Assembly (NCBI RefSeq): GCF_014287775.1
Contig: NZ_JACOOZ010000002.1
Coordinates: 310,001-374,000 of the forward strand
Length of the DNA stretch: 64,000 bases
Reading direction: 5' to 3'
DNA from: Eubacterium_G segne
GTDB taxonomy: Bacteria; Bacillota; Clostridia; Lachnospirales; Lachnospiraceae
The position numbers and the translations under genes were made by a program. Below, piece by piece: positions 32,814 to 42,100 of this stretch. The notes below the pieces were generated by a model, which was not told where the DNA came from, ran no database searches, and saw only the letters and a list, made by a program, of their open reading frames with translations. The stretch's first letter is position 1; each line of letters opens with the position of its first letter.

Positions 32814-32880
32814 TTCATTCGGCGGCAGTTCGCCAAAAACATTTATAAAAATGAACTTCGTTCATTTAGTTTTTGGCTCC
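32814..32880. repeat. REP-like repeat, copy 2 (67 bp)
   Basis: A direct repeat of copy 1, 18 bases after it, differing only by A for G after ACATTTATA. It overlaps the 3' end of the membrane-protein gene on the minus strand and supplies its last codons and stop (WGAKN-stop). It is preceded by GCCCCCTC, which also precedes copy 3. Confidence 0.85.
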
Positions 32881-33258
32881 CCAAAGGAGGTATCCTATAA
32901 TGATGCCCACAAATACTCCTATAATTAAATGTAGTATCCTCATTATATCCGGTCCCTTAGGTGTTTCCGTGTCTTTATATTTTTTTCTTTCTTTTCTGTT
33001 AAATATTACAATGTCAATTGCTAAAACTATGCTTCCCACAAAGGATATTATAAACGTAACTATTGTTACTAATATAGCCTGCTGTATTCCAGAAATTGCC
33101 ATCATTACTGAAATAAACGCAATTAAGGCTGATGGAATGGTTATTGCCATGGTTATTTTTCCAACCATTCCCGGGGTGTATTTCCCATCTGTGGTTCCCT
33201 TAGTGATGTTCTTCTGTCCTTTATACATATAGTCGTAATTCATTTGTTTCTTTGCCAT
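32866..33258 (-). CDS. Small integral membrane protein of unknown function
   Basis: A 130-residue protein. It has a basic N-terminal 30 residues (MAKKQMNYDYMYKGQKNIT), two adjacent hydrophobic helices at about residues 35-55 and 60-85, a charged loop (FNRKERKKYKDTETPKG) and a last helix at about 105-126. I recognise no family. The ATG at 33258 is chosen because GGAG lies 6 bases before it; a longer start adds MERC only. It lies 14 bases after the small export-protein gene. Its last five codons are made by the repeat element. Confidence 0.65.
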   Translation of the reverse strand: MAKKQMNYDYMYKGQKNITKGTTDGKYTPGMVGKITMAITIPSALIAFISVMMAISGIQQAILVTIVTFIISFVGSIVLAIDIVIFNRKERKKYKDTETPKGPDIMRILHLIIGVFVGIIIGYLLWGAKN

Positions 33259-33272
33259 ACAACGCTCCATTC

Positions 33273-33761
33273 TTAAACTGTAGCACTAAATGCCGACACT
33301 CCCAAGGCACTTAAAACTCCCATTATTATACCTGCTAAAAGTACGCCTCCCATGCAGGCTATTACGCTCTTTTTAAAATCCATATCTAAGAAGCTTGCTG
33401 CCAATGTTCCCGTCCATGCACCTGTTCCCGGAAGAGGTATTCCTACAAATAACATAAGGGCAACATAAAGTCCCCTTCCTGCCTTTGACTTAAGCTTCTC
33501 CCCTCCACGCTCACCTTTGTCTATGCACCATGAGAAAAACTTTCCAATATATTTTTTATCTGCTCCCCATATTAATACCTTTCTTGCAAACAAAAATATT
33601 ATAGGTACCGGAAGCATATTTCCAATAACACAGATAATGTAAGATGTAACCATTGGAAGCCCCATTCCTGCTGCTATGGGAATGGCTCCTCTAAGTTCAA
33701 CAATTGGCACCATAGATACCAGGAAAACTATTAAATATTTATAAATAACTGCTCCAAACAT
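33273..33761 (-). CDS. Small multidrug export-type membrane protein (COG2426)
   Basis: A 162-residue membrane protein of the small multi-drug export family (COG2426/PF06695). Signatures are VSMVPIVELRGAIPIAAGMG near the start and VGIPLPGTGAWTGTLAASFL in the middle; several hydrophobic helices fill the rest. The transport substrate is not established for most members. It and the next membrane-protein gene appear to be one unit. Confidence 0.85.
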   Translation of the reverse strand: MFGAVIYKYLIVFLVSMVPIVELRGAIPIAAGMGLPMVTSYIICVIGNMLPVPIIFLFARKVLIWGADKKYIGKFFSWCIDKGERGGEKLKSKAGRGLYVALMLFVGIPLPGTGAWTGTLAASFLDMDFKKSVIACMGGVLLAGIIMGVLSALGVSAFSATV

Positions 33762-33819
33762 ATTTATATCTCCTTAAGTTTTTATTTAAAATCTCCCGTA
33801 AAGTATAACATCCCACTGA

Positions 33820-34548
33820 TTATTCCACAACTTGTTTTTTTATTAAATTAGAATCCTCTATTTGGTCCACCGTCACAAACTGATATCCCTTACTTTGTAG
33901 TTCATCCACAATTTTAAGTGCTGCATCAACAGATGTTCCAAAAATATCATGTAACAATATTATATCCCCGGGGCGGGTGCTTTTAATCACTCTTTTTGCC
34001 ACAACATCTGCATTTCTATCCTTCCAGTCCTCCGGGTCTACGCTCCACAGCACAATTGACATATCTGTTTCTTCTAACAGTTTTTCATTCCAGTCCCCGT
34101 AGGGAGGTCTTAAAAACTTAGGCTTTTCTCCTGTTATTTCCTTAATGGCATTATTGGTATCCTCAATTTCTTTTTTTGCCTCATTATATCCGGTTTTTGC
34201 CAAATCTATGTGGGTATACGTATGATTTCCAATTACATGCCCGTCTTTTTTCATTCGCTTCACTATCTTTTCAGAATAAGAAATCCTCTCTCCTGTAAGA
34301 AAGAATGTTGCCTTGACTCCCCTTTTTTTTAGTCCTTTTAATAGTTTTTCCGTATATTTTGTGCTTGGTCCGTCATCAAATGTTAATGCCACCCTTGGAA
34401 TGGTACCTTTCATGTCACTTATATTTAAATTTGCTTCACTGGTTTTTACGGATTCCTTATTATCAGGTACTTTTCCAAAAATAAAACATATTATTAAAAT
34501 GCATAAAATAATTACTTCTGTTACAATTACAACCGTCGTTTTTTTCAT
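33820..34548 (-). CDS. Polysaccharide deacetylase (NodB domain), membrane-anchored
   Basis: A 242-residue protein with an N-terminal membrane anchor (about residues 4-24) and a NodB carbohydrate esterase 4 domain. Motifs seen are VALTFDDGPSTKYTEKLL (catalytic Asp and metal Asp), GNHTYTHIDL (metal His pair), RPPYGDWNEKLL, LWSVDPEDWKD and the last HDIFGTS motif. It should deacetylate N-acetylglucosamine residues of peptidoglycan or another envelope polymer outside the cell. The likely outcome, lysozyme resistance or cortex maturation, is not determined by the sequence. Confidence 0.92.
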   Translation of the reverse strand: MKKTTVVIVTEVIILCILIICFIFGKVPDNKESVKTSEANLNISDMKGTIPRVALTFDDGPSTKYTEKLLKGLKKRGVKATFFLTGERISYSEKIVKRMKKDGHVIGNHTYTHIDLAKTGYNEAKKEIEDTNNAIKEITGEKPKFLRPPYGDWNEKLLEETDMSIVLWSVDPEDWKDRNADVVAKRVIKSTRPGDIILLHDIFGTSVDAALKIVDELQSKGYQFVTVDQIEDSNLIKKQVVE

Positions 34549-34585
34549 TTTCTACCATTATTAGTCTTTATTAATTATCATATTC

Positions 34586-34625
34586 AAAAATGGCTGCATT
34601 TAGACATAAATCTAATGCAGCCATT
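34586..34625 (-). terminator. Intrinsic terminator of the metal-ATPase gene
   Basis: On the minus strand AATGGCTGCATTAGA pairs with TCTAAATGCAGCCATT around a TTTATG loop, followed by TTTT. It lies 20 bases after the ATPase stop codon. Confidence 0.85.
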
Positions 34626-34644
34626 CCTGTTATATTCTGACTAA

Positions 34645-36747
34645 TTATTTAGCTGTTCTCATTGCATTTAAAATTGCCAGTACACAAACACCTACATCTG
34701 CAAAAACTGCAGCCCACATAGTTGCTATACCAACTGCCGCTAATACAAGAACGGCAACTTTTACTACTAATGCAAAGATAATATTCTGCTTTGCTATAGA
34801 CAGGGTTCTTCTTGATATTTTAATTGCCTTTGTAATATTTTTCGGATTATCATCCATTAATACAATATCCGCCGCTTCAATTGCAGCATCGCTTCCCATG
34901 GCTCCCATGGCAATTCCCACGTCTGCTCTGGCAAGAACCGGTGCATCATTTACACCATCTCCCACAAATGCCAATGTTTTGCTCTCCTTTAAAAGTTTCT
35001 CTACATGAGATACCTTGTCTGCCGGAAGTAATTCTGAATGAACTTCGTCAATTCCTAATTCCTTAGCAATGCTGTCTGCGATTTCTTTTCTGTCACCTGT
35101 AAGCATTACCGTCTTTTTAACACCTAATTCCTTTAATTTCTTAATTGTCTCCTTAGATGTTTCCTTAATTTGATCCTCAATCAGGGCATATCCTAAATAT
35201 TGTCCGTCAACAGTTACATATACAACCGTTGCTGCACCTTGTGCATTATCACTGGCAATACCAAACTGATCCATAAGTTTCTTATTTCCTGCAAGAATAG
35301 TGCTTCCGTCTAACTGTGCTTTTATGCCTTTTCCATGTATTTCCTCTATGGAAATTTCATTCTGTCTTGCCTCAATATCAAAGTAGGCTTTTGAATCAGT
35401 AATCTTCAATGCGTCCTTTAATGATTTTGCAATAGGATGATTTGAATATATTTCCGCAATAACTGCCGCCTTTAAAAATTCTAAATCGGACAACTTTGAG
35501 TTTATTTTGCTAACCTTGAAAATTCCTTTTGTTAAAGTTCCTGTTTTATCAAATACGATTGTGTCACATCCTGATATTTTTTCTAAGTAATCGCTTCCCT
35601 TTACCAGAACACCTTTAGTAGATGCAGCACCTATTCCTGCGAAGAAGCTAAGGGGTACTGATATTACCAGGGCACAAGGACATGATACAACTAAAAATGT
35701 TAAAGCACGGTAAATCCATGGCTGCCATGTTTTGGCAAAATCAGCAATGTTTCCACCTAATACGAAGCTTACAACAAGGGGAGGTATTATAGCTAATACC
35801 ACTGCACATGCAACAACAATCGGTGTGTACACCTTTGCAAATCTTGTAATAAATCTTTCTGTTTTTGCTTTCTTACCACTTGCATGTTCAACTAATTCAA
35901 GTATCTTTGAAACTGTTGATTCACCAAATTCTTTTGTTACTTTAATTGTAAGGGCTCCATTTATACTAATTGAACCACTGATTATATCATCTCCTGCCAT
36001 CGTTTCTCTTGGAAGACTTTCTCCTGTAAGAGATGATGTATCAATACTTCCCTGACCACTTATAACCACACCGTCAAGAGGAACCTTTTCTCCCGGTTTT
36101 ACAATGATTGTATCACCTATTTTTACTTTGTCAGGTGATACTTTTTCATATGAGCCATCTTTCTTTAAAAGATTTGCATAATCCGGTCTGATATCCATTA
36201 AATCTGTAATGGAATCTCTTGATTTATCAACGGCGTAATCCTGGAATAATTCACCTACCATGTAGAATAACATTACGGCACATGCTTCAGGATACTGTCC
36301 TACGAAAAATGCTCCCAAACTTGATACCGTCATAAGGAACTGCTCATCCATAGCTTTTCCTTTAAAAAGATTTTTTATGGCATTTAATACAATATCTCTT
36401 GCTGTTAAAAGATATATAAGGAGATATGTTATAAGCTGTGCCATGTCAATGTCTATGGTTTTAAACAATCCCGGAATATGAAATATCACCATGGCAATTA
36501 AAAATACCACAACTCCCGCTACTGTTTTTCTTAAGTCAATTTCTGCACCATCTTCGCAACAGTCACATCCATGGCTATGTCCGTGATGATCATGATCGTG
36601 ACCGCATGAGCAATGATTATGATCGTGATGATGTTCATGGTCATGGTCATGACCACATGAACAGTGGTCATCATGGCTGTGACTAGCACTTCCACCTTCA
36701 TGACTACGTTCATTTTTTCTGTTTATTATTTTGTCATATAAATTCAT
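34645..36747 (-). CDS. P1B-type heavy-metal ATPase (Zn/Cd/Pb class) with His-rich N-terminus
   Basis: An ATP-driven metal exporter of the inner membrane, 700 residues. The first 75 residues are a metal-binding tail full of His, Asp and paired Cys (HCSCGHDHDHEHHHDHNH, then HCSCGHDHDHHGHSHGCDC) instead of a ferredoxin-like HMA domain. The transmembrane CPC motif (VVSCPCALVIS, about residue 355), phosphorylation motif DKTGTLT, actuator TGES, the HP locus SNHPIAK and the hinge GDGVNDAPVLA are all present. CPC with this tail points to Zn/Cd/Pb rather than Cu. The ArsR-family repressor gene lies about 100 bases upstream in the same direction, forming a metal-resistance unit. Confidence 0.95.
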   Translation of the reverse strand: MNLYDKIINRKNERSHEGGSASHSHDDHCSCGHDHDHEHHHDHNHCSCGHDHDHHGHSHGCDCCEDGAEIDLRKTVAGVVVFLIAMVIFHIPGLFKTIDIDMAQLITYLLIYLLTARDIVLNAIKNLFKGKAMDEQFLMTVSSLGAFFVGQYPEACAVMLFYMVGELFQDYAVDKSRDSITDLMDIRPDYANLLKKDGSYEKVSPDKVKIGDTIIVKPGEKVPLDGVVISGQGSIDTSSLTGESLPRETMAGDDIISGSISINGALTIKVTKEFGESTVSKILELVEHASGKKAKTERFITRFAKVYTPIVVACAVVLAIIPPLVVSFVLGGNIADFAKTWQPWIYRALTFLVVSCPCALVISVPLSFFAGIGAASTKGVLVKGSDYLEKISGCDTIVFDKTGTLTKGIFKVSKINSKLSDLEFLKAAVIAEIYSNHPIAKSLKDALKITDSKAYFDIEARQNEISIEEIHGKGIKAQLDGSTILAGNKKLMDQFGIASDNAQGAATVVYVTVDGQYLGYALIEDQIKETSKETIKKLKELGVKKTVMLTGDRKEIADSIAKELGIDEVHSELLPADKVSHVEKLLKESKTLAFVGDGVNDAPVLARADVGIAMGAMGSDAAIEAADIVLMDDNPKNITKAIKISRRTLSIAKQNIIFALVVKVAVLVLAAVGIATMWAAVFADVGVCVLAILNAMRTAK

Positions 36748-36784
36748 TGTCCTTCCTCCTAATTAATTATTGTAGCGCCCCCTC

Positions 36785-36849
36785 CCTTCGGTCAGCGGCA
36801 TTTCGTCGGAAACATTTATAGAAAATGAACTCCGTTCATTTTGTTTCCT
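36785..36849. repeat. REP-like repeat, copy 3 (diverged)
   Basis: Related to the repeats at 32729-32880, sharing GCGGCA.TTCG.C, AACATTTATAGAAA and the inner hairpin AATGAAC..GTTCATT. The outer arms differ in a paired way: GGAAAC with GTTTCC here against GCCAAAAAC with GTTTTTGGC in the other copies. It fills the gap between the repressor and ATPase genes. Confidence 0.75.
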
Positions 36850-36850
36850 C

Positions 36851-37207
36851 CTACTCCATAACGTGTTCTAGGCCCTGATTTAATATGGACTGGATGTGTC
36901 CGTCATCTAATGAATAGTATATAGTTTTTCCCTCTTTTCTGTACTTTACTAACCGCATCTGTTTTAAAATTCTAAGCTGATGTGATACTGCTGACTGTGT
37001 AAGTCCTAAACTTTGCCAAATATCACATACGCACAACTCACCTTCTGACAATGCATATAAAATTTTAATTCTGGTGGAGTCGGCAAACACCTTAAAAAAT
37101 TCTGCCAAATCACAAAGCATACCTTCGTCCGGCATATTTAAGCTTCTGCTTTCTACCACATCATCATGGTGATGATGCTCTCCACAACTCTGTAACTTTT
37201 CTTCCAT
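36851..37207 (-). CDS. ArsR/SmtB-family metal-sensing repressor
   Basis: A winged-helix dimeric repressor of 118 residues. The N-terminus has a His cluster (CGEHHHHDD), which may bind metal. The core includes LAEFFKVFADSTRIKILYAL, the CadC/SmtB-type ELCVCDIWQSLGLTQSAVSHQLRILK with Cys pair ELCVCD, and the wing YRKEGKTIYYSL. The C-terminal alpha-5 helix has DDGHIQSILNQGLEHV, with the D.H...H pattern of zinc sensors such as SmtB and CzrA. The ATG at 37207 was chosen by homology, since the frame upstream crosses the operator. It should repress its own gene and the downstream ATPase until zinc or a similar metal binds. Confidence 0.92.
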   Translation of the reverse strand: MEEKLQSCGEHHHHDDVVESRSLNMPDEGMLCDLAEFFKVFADSTRIKILYALSEGELCVCDIWQSLGLTQSAVSHQLRILKQMRLVKYRKEGKTIYYSLDDGHIQSILNQGLEHVME

Positions 37208-37248
37208 ATGATTTACCTGATACTTCTGTGTATCATTCCTTTCTTTTA

Positions 37249-37303
37249 AACATATGAACCATTGTTCATATGTTATATTATTATATATGCCATAATATGT
37301 CAA
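37249..37303 (-). promoter_or_regulatory. Promoter and ArsR-type operator of the metal-resistance unit
   Basis: On the minus strand TTGACA (37298-37303), a 17-base spacer and TAATAT (37275-37280) form a strong promoter. Immediately downstream, over the expected start point, is a perfect inverted repeat, AACATATGAAC-CATT-GTTCATATGTT (37249-37274). This matches the ATATGAAC..GTTCATAT operator type bound by SmtB/CzrA family zinc sensors. Confidence 0.85.
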
Positions 37304-37313
37304 TAGTTTTTTG

Positions 37314-37368
37314 CACAAAAAAAGAAACTGCCATGGGACATTTTTATTTATCAACATGACAGTTTCAA
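37314..37368 (-). terminator. Terminator of the cdd-deoB operon
   Basis: On the minus strand GAAACTGTCATG pairs with CATGGCAGTTTC (one wobble) around a loop of about 20 bases, followed by seven T. It lies between the deoB end and the repressor promoter. The stretch 37375-37523 after deoB shows no gene. Confidence 0.8.
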
Positions 37369-37523
37369 TATGATGAAATTACTACTTTTTAACTTTTACC
37401 GTTTTTACTTTACTCCACTTTCCAAAATATTTTATACCCTTTATGCTACCTCAATATAGCTTTATCTTATACCAGATACTATGATTATATAAGGTGTAAT
37501 ATTTTTATTTCAGTGTTATTTTT

Positions 37524-38648
37524 TTAAATGTTAAGACTTTCACATACTACCTTTGAAACATAAGAAAATCCCTTTATTATTCCAAGATTTTTCGGTTTAA
37601 TATTTTTATTGTAAATTAGCAAAGGAACGTATTCTCTTGTGTGATCCGTAGTCATTGTAAACGCCGGATCACAGCCATGGTCGGCTGTAATTATCAGCAA
37701 ATCCTCATCCCTTAACTGTTCCATAAATCCACCTAAAAATCTGTCAAACTCCGTTGCCGCATTAGCGTAACCTTCAATATTTCTTCTGTGACCATACAGC
37801 ATATCAAAGTCAACTAGATTAAGGAAACACAAGCCGTTAAAATCTTCTTTTGCAACCTGAGCGATTTTTTCCATTCCCTCCTGATTTCCTGTGGTGCGAT
37901 AAAATTTAGTTATTCCTCTGTTATTAAAAATATCAACAATTTTTCCAATGCTTATAACTTCTTTTCCGGAATTAGTTATCTTGTCAAGCATTGTATCCGC
38001 AAATGGAGACAATGCAAAATCATGACGTCTGGTGGTACGTTTAAAATCATCCTTATTCGTACCCTCAAAAGGTCTTGCAATAACTCTTCCCACAGCCATA
38101 TCTCCTATTAGCATTTCTCTTGCCATACGGCAATATTCATATAATTCTTCTACAGGAACTATCGACTCATTAGCTGCAATCTGACACACACTATCTGCAC
38201 TGGTGTACAAAATCAACGCTCCCGTTTTCATATGCTCCTCACCATAATCCTTTATTACCTCCGTTCCTGAATATGGCTTGTTGCATAAGCATTTTCTTCC
38301 TGTTTTCTTTTCAAATTCTTTTACAAAACTATCCGGAAAGCCCTGTGGGAAAGTTGGCATAGGTTTATGACTTACAAGTCCTGCTAATTCCCAGTGTCCA
38401 ATAATAGTATCCTTTCCCATGCTTTCTTCCTGCATTTTTCCATACATTCCTATTGGATTTTCAACGCCTTCCTTATAATCCGTACCTTCAACATTAAACA
38501 ATCCAAGTTTAGTCATATTGGGGCAGTTAAATTTAGGACTGCCACTTATGGTTCTAAGAGTATTGGCTCCTACGTCTCCGAATTTATCAGCATCCGGTGC
38601 CTCCCCTATTCCAAAGCTGTCTAAAACAATTAAAAACACTCTCTTCAT
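37524..38648 (-). CDS. deoB: Phosphopentomutase
   Basis: A Mn-dependent enzyme of the alkaline phosphatase superfamily that interconverts ribose-1-phosphate and ribose-5-phosphate (and the deoxy forms) in nucleoside salvage. The 374-residue protein has VFLIVLDSFGIGEAPDADKFGDVGANT with the first metal Asp and nucleophile region, GKDTIIGHWELAGL, LVDFDMLYGHRRN and ITADHGCDPAF...DHTREYVPLL as metal ligands. Its start overlaps the cdd stop by 4 bases, so the two are translated together. Confidence 0.97.
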   Translation of the reverse strand: MKRVFLIVLDSFGIGEAPDADKFGDVGANTLRTISGSPKFNCPNMTKLGLFNVEGTDYKEGVENPIGMYGKMQEESMGKDTIIGHWELAGLVSHKPMPTFPQGFPDSFVKEFEKKTGRKCLCNKPYSGTEVIKDYGEEHMKTGALILYTSADSVCQIAANESIVPVEELYEYCRMAREMLIGDMAVGRVIARPFEGTNKDDFKRTTRRHDFALSPFADTMLDKITNSGKEVISIGKIVDIFNNRGITKFYRTTGNQEGMEKIAQVAKEDFNGLCFLNLVDFDMLYGHRRNIEGYANAATEFDRFLGGFMEQLRDEDLLIITADHGCDPAFTMTTDHTREYVPLLIYNKNIKPKNLGIIKGFSYVSKVVCESLNI

Positions 38649-39085
38649 TTTTGTTTCCTCCTTATATTCTCAGGGCCAAATCCCAAGGGTAATATTTCCT
38701 TTAATTTGAATATTTTATAATTATTCTCATTAACTGCCAATATTATTTCAAATGATTCAGGATTACAAAATTCCATCATCACCTGCCTGCAAACGCCACA
38801 GGGTGCTGTCATCTCTTCTATTTTTCCTCCTTTTCCTCCAACAATACATATTCCCATAAACTCCCTTTCTCCCTGACTTATGGCTTTGAAAAATGCCGTA
38901 CGTTCAGCACAGTTTGTAGGAGTGTATGCTGCATTTTCAATATTACATCCCGTGTATAACTTTCCTGTTTTTGACATGAGCACCGCTCCTACCTTAAAAT
39001 CAGAGTAAGGGGCGTATGAATATTTTATCTGCTCTATTGCCAGGTTAATCATGTTTTTTATTGTATCTGTGTTAATATCGGTCAT
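38645..39085 (-). CDS. cdd: Cytidine deaminase
   Basis: A zinc enzyme that deaminates cytidine and deoxycytidine to uridine forms, 146 residues. It has the substrate and zinc motifs GCNIENAAYTPTNCAERTAFFKA (the CAE signature) and APCGVCRQVMMEF (PCxxC). It is of the short homotetrameric type. Paired with deoB, it forms a small pyrimidine/ribose-phosphate salvage operon ended by the terminator at 37314-37368. The last 12 residues reach into the deoB start. Confidence 0.96.
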   Translation of the reverse strand: MTDINTDTIKNMINLAIEQIKYSYAPYSDFKVGAVLMSKTGKLYTGCNIENAAYTPTNCAERTAFFKAISQGEREFMGICIVGGKGGKIEEMTAPCGVCRQVMMEFCNPESFEIILAVNENNYKIFKLKEILPLGFGPENIRRKQK

Positions 39086-39136
39086 AACTTATCTCCCTTA
39101 ATTTTTATGACTTCATTATACCACTTTTTTTGTTAT

Positions 39137-42100
39137 TTATCTTGCTATAGTTCCTCCCCAATTATACTTTACTTCTTTGTAATTACTATCAACAACTGTT
39201 AATATATCCTCATATAAATACCTGTGACCTGCATATGTAGACATTAATGCATTATCATATAGTTTTTTTGCCACATCATATATGGAATAACTATATACTT
39301 TACTATAAAGGTAACTACCATCAGATAGTTTTGCATAAGCTCTTACATAATACTTTCTTGTATATGCAGCCACTGTTGTTCCGTTGTCACACATTGTCAT
39401 AACATAATTTACAGCCGTTTCAGATGATGAATACTGTTTATTAATAATTCCATTTTCTGTTGCCTTCACTGTGGAAATATATTTACTTTCACTTCCAACA
39501 TACATATCATCTTCACTTACACCATTTTCATCTACACCGTAAACGTTGCCAAATTCAATCACTTCCATGCCGTCTATTTGCGGCTCCACGGTGGATACTG
39601 TTCTAATTCCCTTTAATACATTGCTAATCTGAAATCCCTGAACATTAACCTTATCTGATATGTTTTGCTGCTGATTCTCTATTAGTTCAATTTCTGATAA
39701 CTGTAATATGTTTCCACTGTTTATTTCCAAAAAGCAAATTGCGAAATAGCAATACTTTCCCGGATTCTTTGATTTAAAAATAGTTCCTGTATAATTTTTA
39801 GCCGGTAAATTTCCATCTGACACAGCATCAATTATATTCCAGTTTTTTCCATCATTTGAACCCTTTAATATCCATTTTACGGGATTTCTTCCAGGATTAT
39901 TTTGTGTGTCATTTGCAGTATATAAAACATATTCATCTATGGAAACCGGTTTAGTTGTCTTCCACTTTATATTTGCCGGTATGGTTTCCGTACAATATTT
40001 CGTGGATGTTGAACCGTCAAATGCCATATATGCATTTTCTGTTCTTATGGCATTTCCTGCATTCTTTGATGATACCGGTGAACCATTTACAGACACTGTT
40101 ATTAACTCATCTCTTAATTTTTTTCCCTTTTCAATATCACTATCCCTTCCTATTACGGCATTTTTCCCATTTACTTCGCTTAAATTACCACCTGGTGCAT
40201 CAAAATCTATTCCCAGCTCTTTTCTATAATTATCATAGGTACTCATTTGTATTCCGTTATCTGTTGTTATTTTGTAGGTATATTCCCCTGCAAATATTGC
40301 TTTAGTTGCACCTGCATCTAAAATATCCTGCAATTTTTGTTTGTTACCGCTATTAAGCCCTGCATTTTCTTCCGAATTAGGACATATAGCATATTTTGCA
40401 CCAATGGCTTTATATAAAGATGTAAGGCGGTTATATCCATGATGGGCAACCTGAACCATATCACTTTTTAGCTCATTTCCGTACATTTTTTCCAATTGGT
40501 CACTTTTTTTAATATCCCCTAGCAACATAAGACTTTTTCCGTTTATTGTAATCTTAAGCACTGTGGATGCTGTATTCATGTCACCGCCTAAAGTGGTTTT
40601 TCCATCAGTACTTACCCAATCTTCATGAGTACACATTACGTCAAAATTAACCCCCTGCATTGAAAACCTCTGTCCTGTATGAAGAGATACATGATTAACA
40701 TTTGGAAAATATGTGTTAAATGCCTTTTTCATTTTAAAGGTTCCCCCATCATAACCACCTACGACTCCATATGCCGGGAAATTAAACAACACACTTTCCA
40801 CATCGATGTAGTCATGATACATTGTTACAAATTGATGTGCCCCAAAAACGTGATCTCCATGGGCATGTGAGAAAAACCATCCTCTTATTTTAACTTTATC
40901 ATTTTCGGAGGTATTTGTTATTTTTCTCATAAAATTAAGTTCAGCTGCCATTGCCTCCTTTGATGACTGCCTTTCATGTCCACTGTCAATTAAGAACAGA
41001 CTGTTATCTGCCAGCTTTATTATAAACATCATACCACAATCTATCTGCCAGTAATCCGTTACACTGGTAGTTGATTCTCCTTTAGTGTAATCTATGCTAT
41101 ACATATACATTTCTGTTTCACTGTCACCTGTCAGTTTTGTGCTGATGTTTGAAAGCAATGTATTTGAAGCATAATCGCATATTACCCTTACTTCATTTTT
41201 ACTATAAGTATAATATATATAGTATATACGTCCAGCTTTAGTTAAAGTATAATACATATTGTTTTCCATCTCTCTCTTGCTCGTTTTCCCGTACCCTCTG
41301 CACACTAACTTGTCTACATAATCCTCAAAAGTGCTCCTACTTGTATCTTTTATTACAACCATCTTTGCATCCTCTGATGTGGTTCCATTTTCATCACTTG
41401 CCATACCCGGGCCACAATTATAAATGTTATCAGAAACCACTCCGTCAATGTATTTTGGCATATTTTCTAACTTAACATCTACTGTATCATTATCTGTGGG
41501 ATTGCTTTCATATACAGCGTTTTTTTCAAAATAAAGCACCGGATAACCCCCCTGACTGTTTTTCCTATAGGCACTTGCACCCTCAGTATAAGCTGTTATT
41601 TTATTATACAATTCAGTTGAATTTTGAAATGTTTCTCCTGCTGTACCTGCTGTTGCATTACTATTTAATTCTGTTTCATATTCACTTCTGCCTGACATAT
41701 AGAAATTTTTAAATTCTCCATTAGAAGGATTTCTAACTACACATATTTCTGCCTCAAGTTTTTTCTCACTGGCATTATAGCAATATAATACAGACAACTT
41801 GTTATCAGATGACAGGTTTGCATAACCAAATATTCCAAAATAATTTCCATATCCGTTTCTTGCCAATGTATTTCCATTATCAGTGTATTCCACTACATTT
41901 CCCACATTGTAACAATATCTTATTTTTCCACTCTTAACATATCCTATAATTCCTGCTGCTCTTTCCCCTTCTGTTTTATATACCTCTATATTACCTTTAT
42001 TGGCACAATAACTTATATCAACATATGTAGAATTTTCATTAACGGAAGTTTGTCCCACAATTCCACCTATATTGTCCTTACCGCCATTTACAATAATCTC

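Noticed and set aside
32716..32880. The tandem 67-bp units as a transposase-bearing insertion sequence
   Set aside because: Too short to encode anything and without an associated gene; treated as a REP-like or miniature repeat.
36531..36713. A His/Met-rich frame overlapping the ATPase N-terminus
   Set aside because: It is a shadow of the His-rich metal-binding tail read in another frame.
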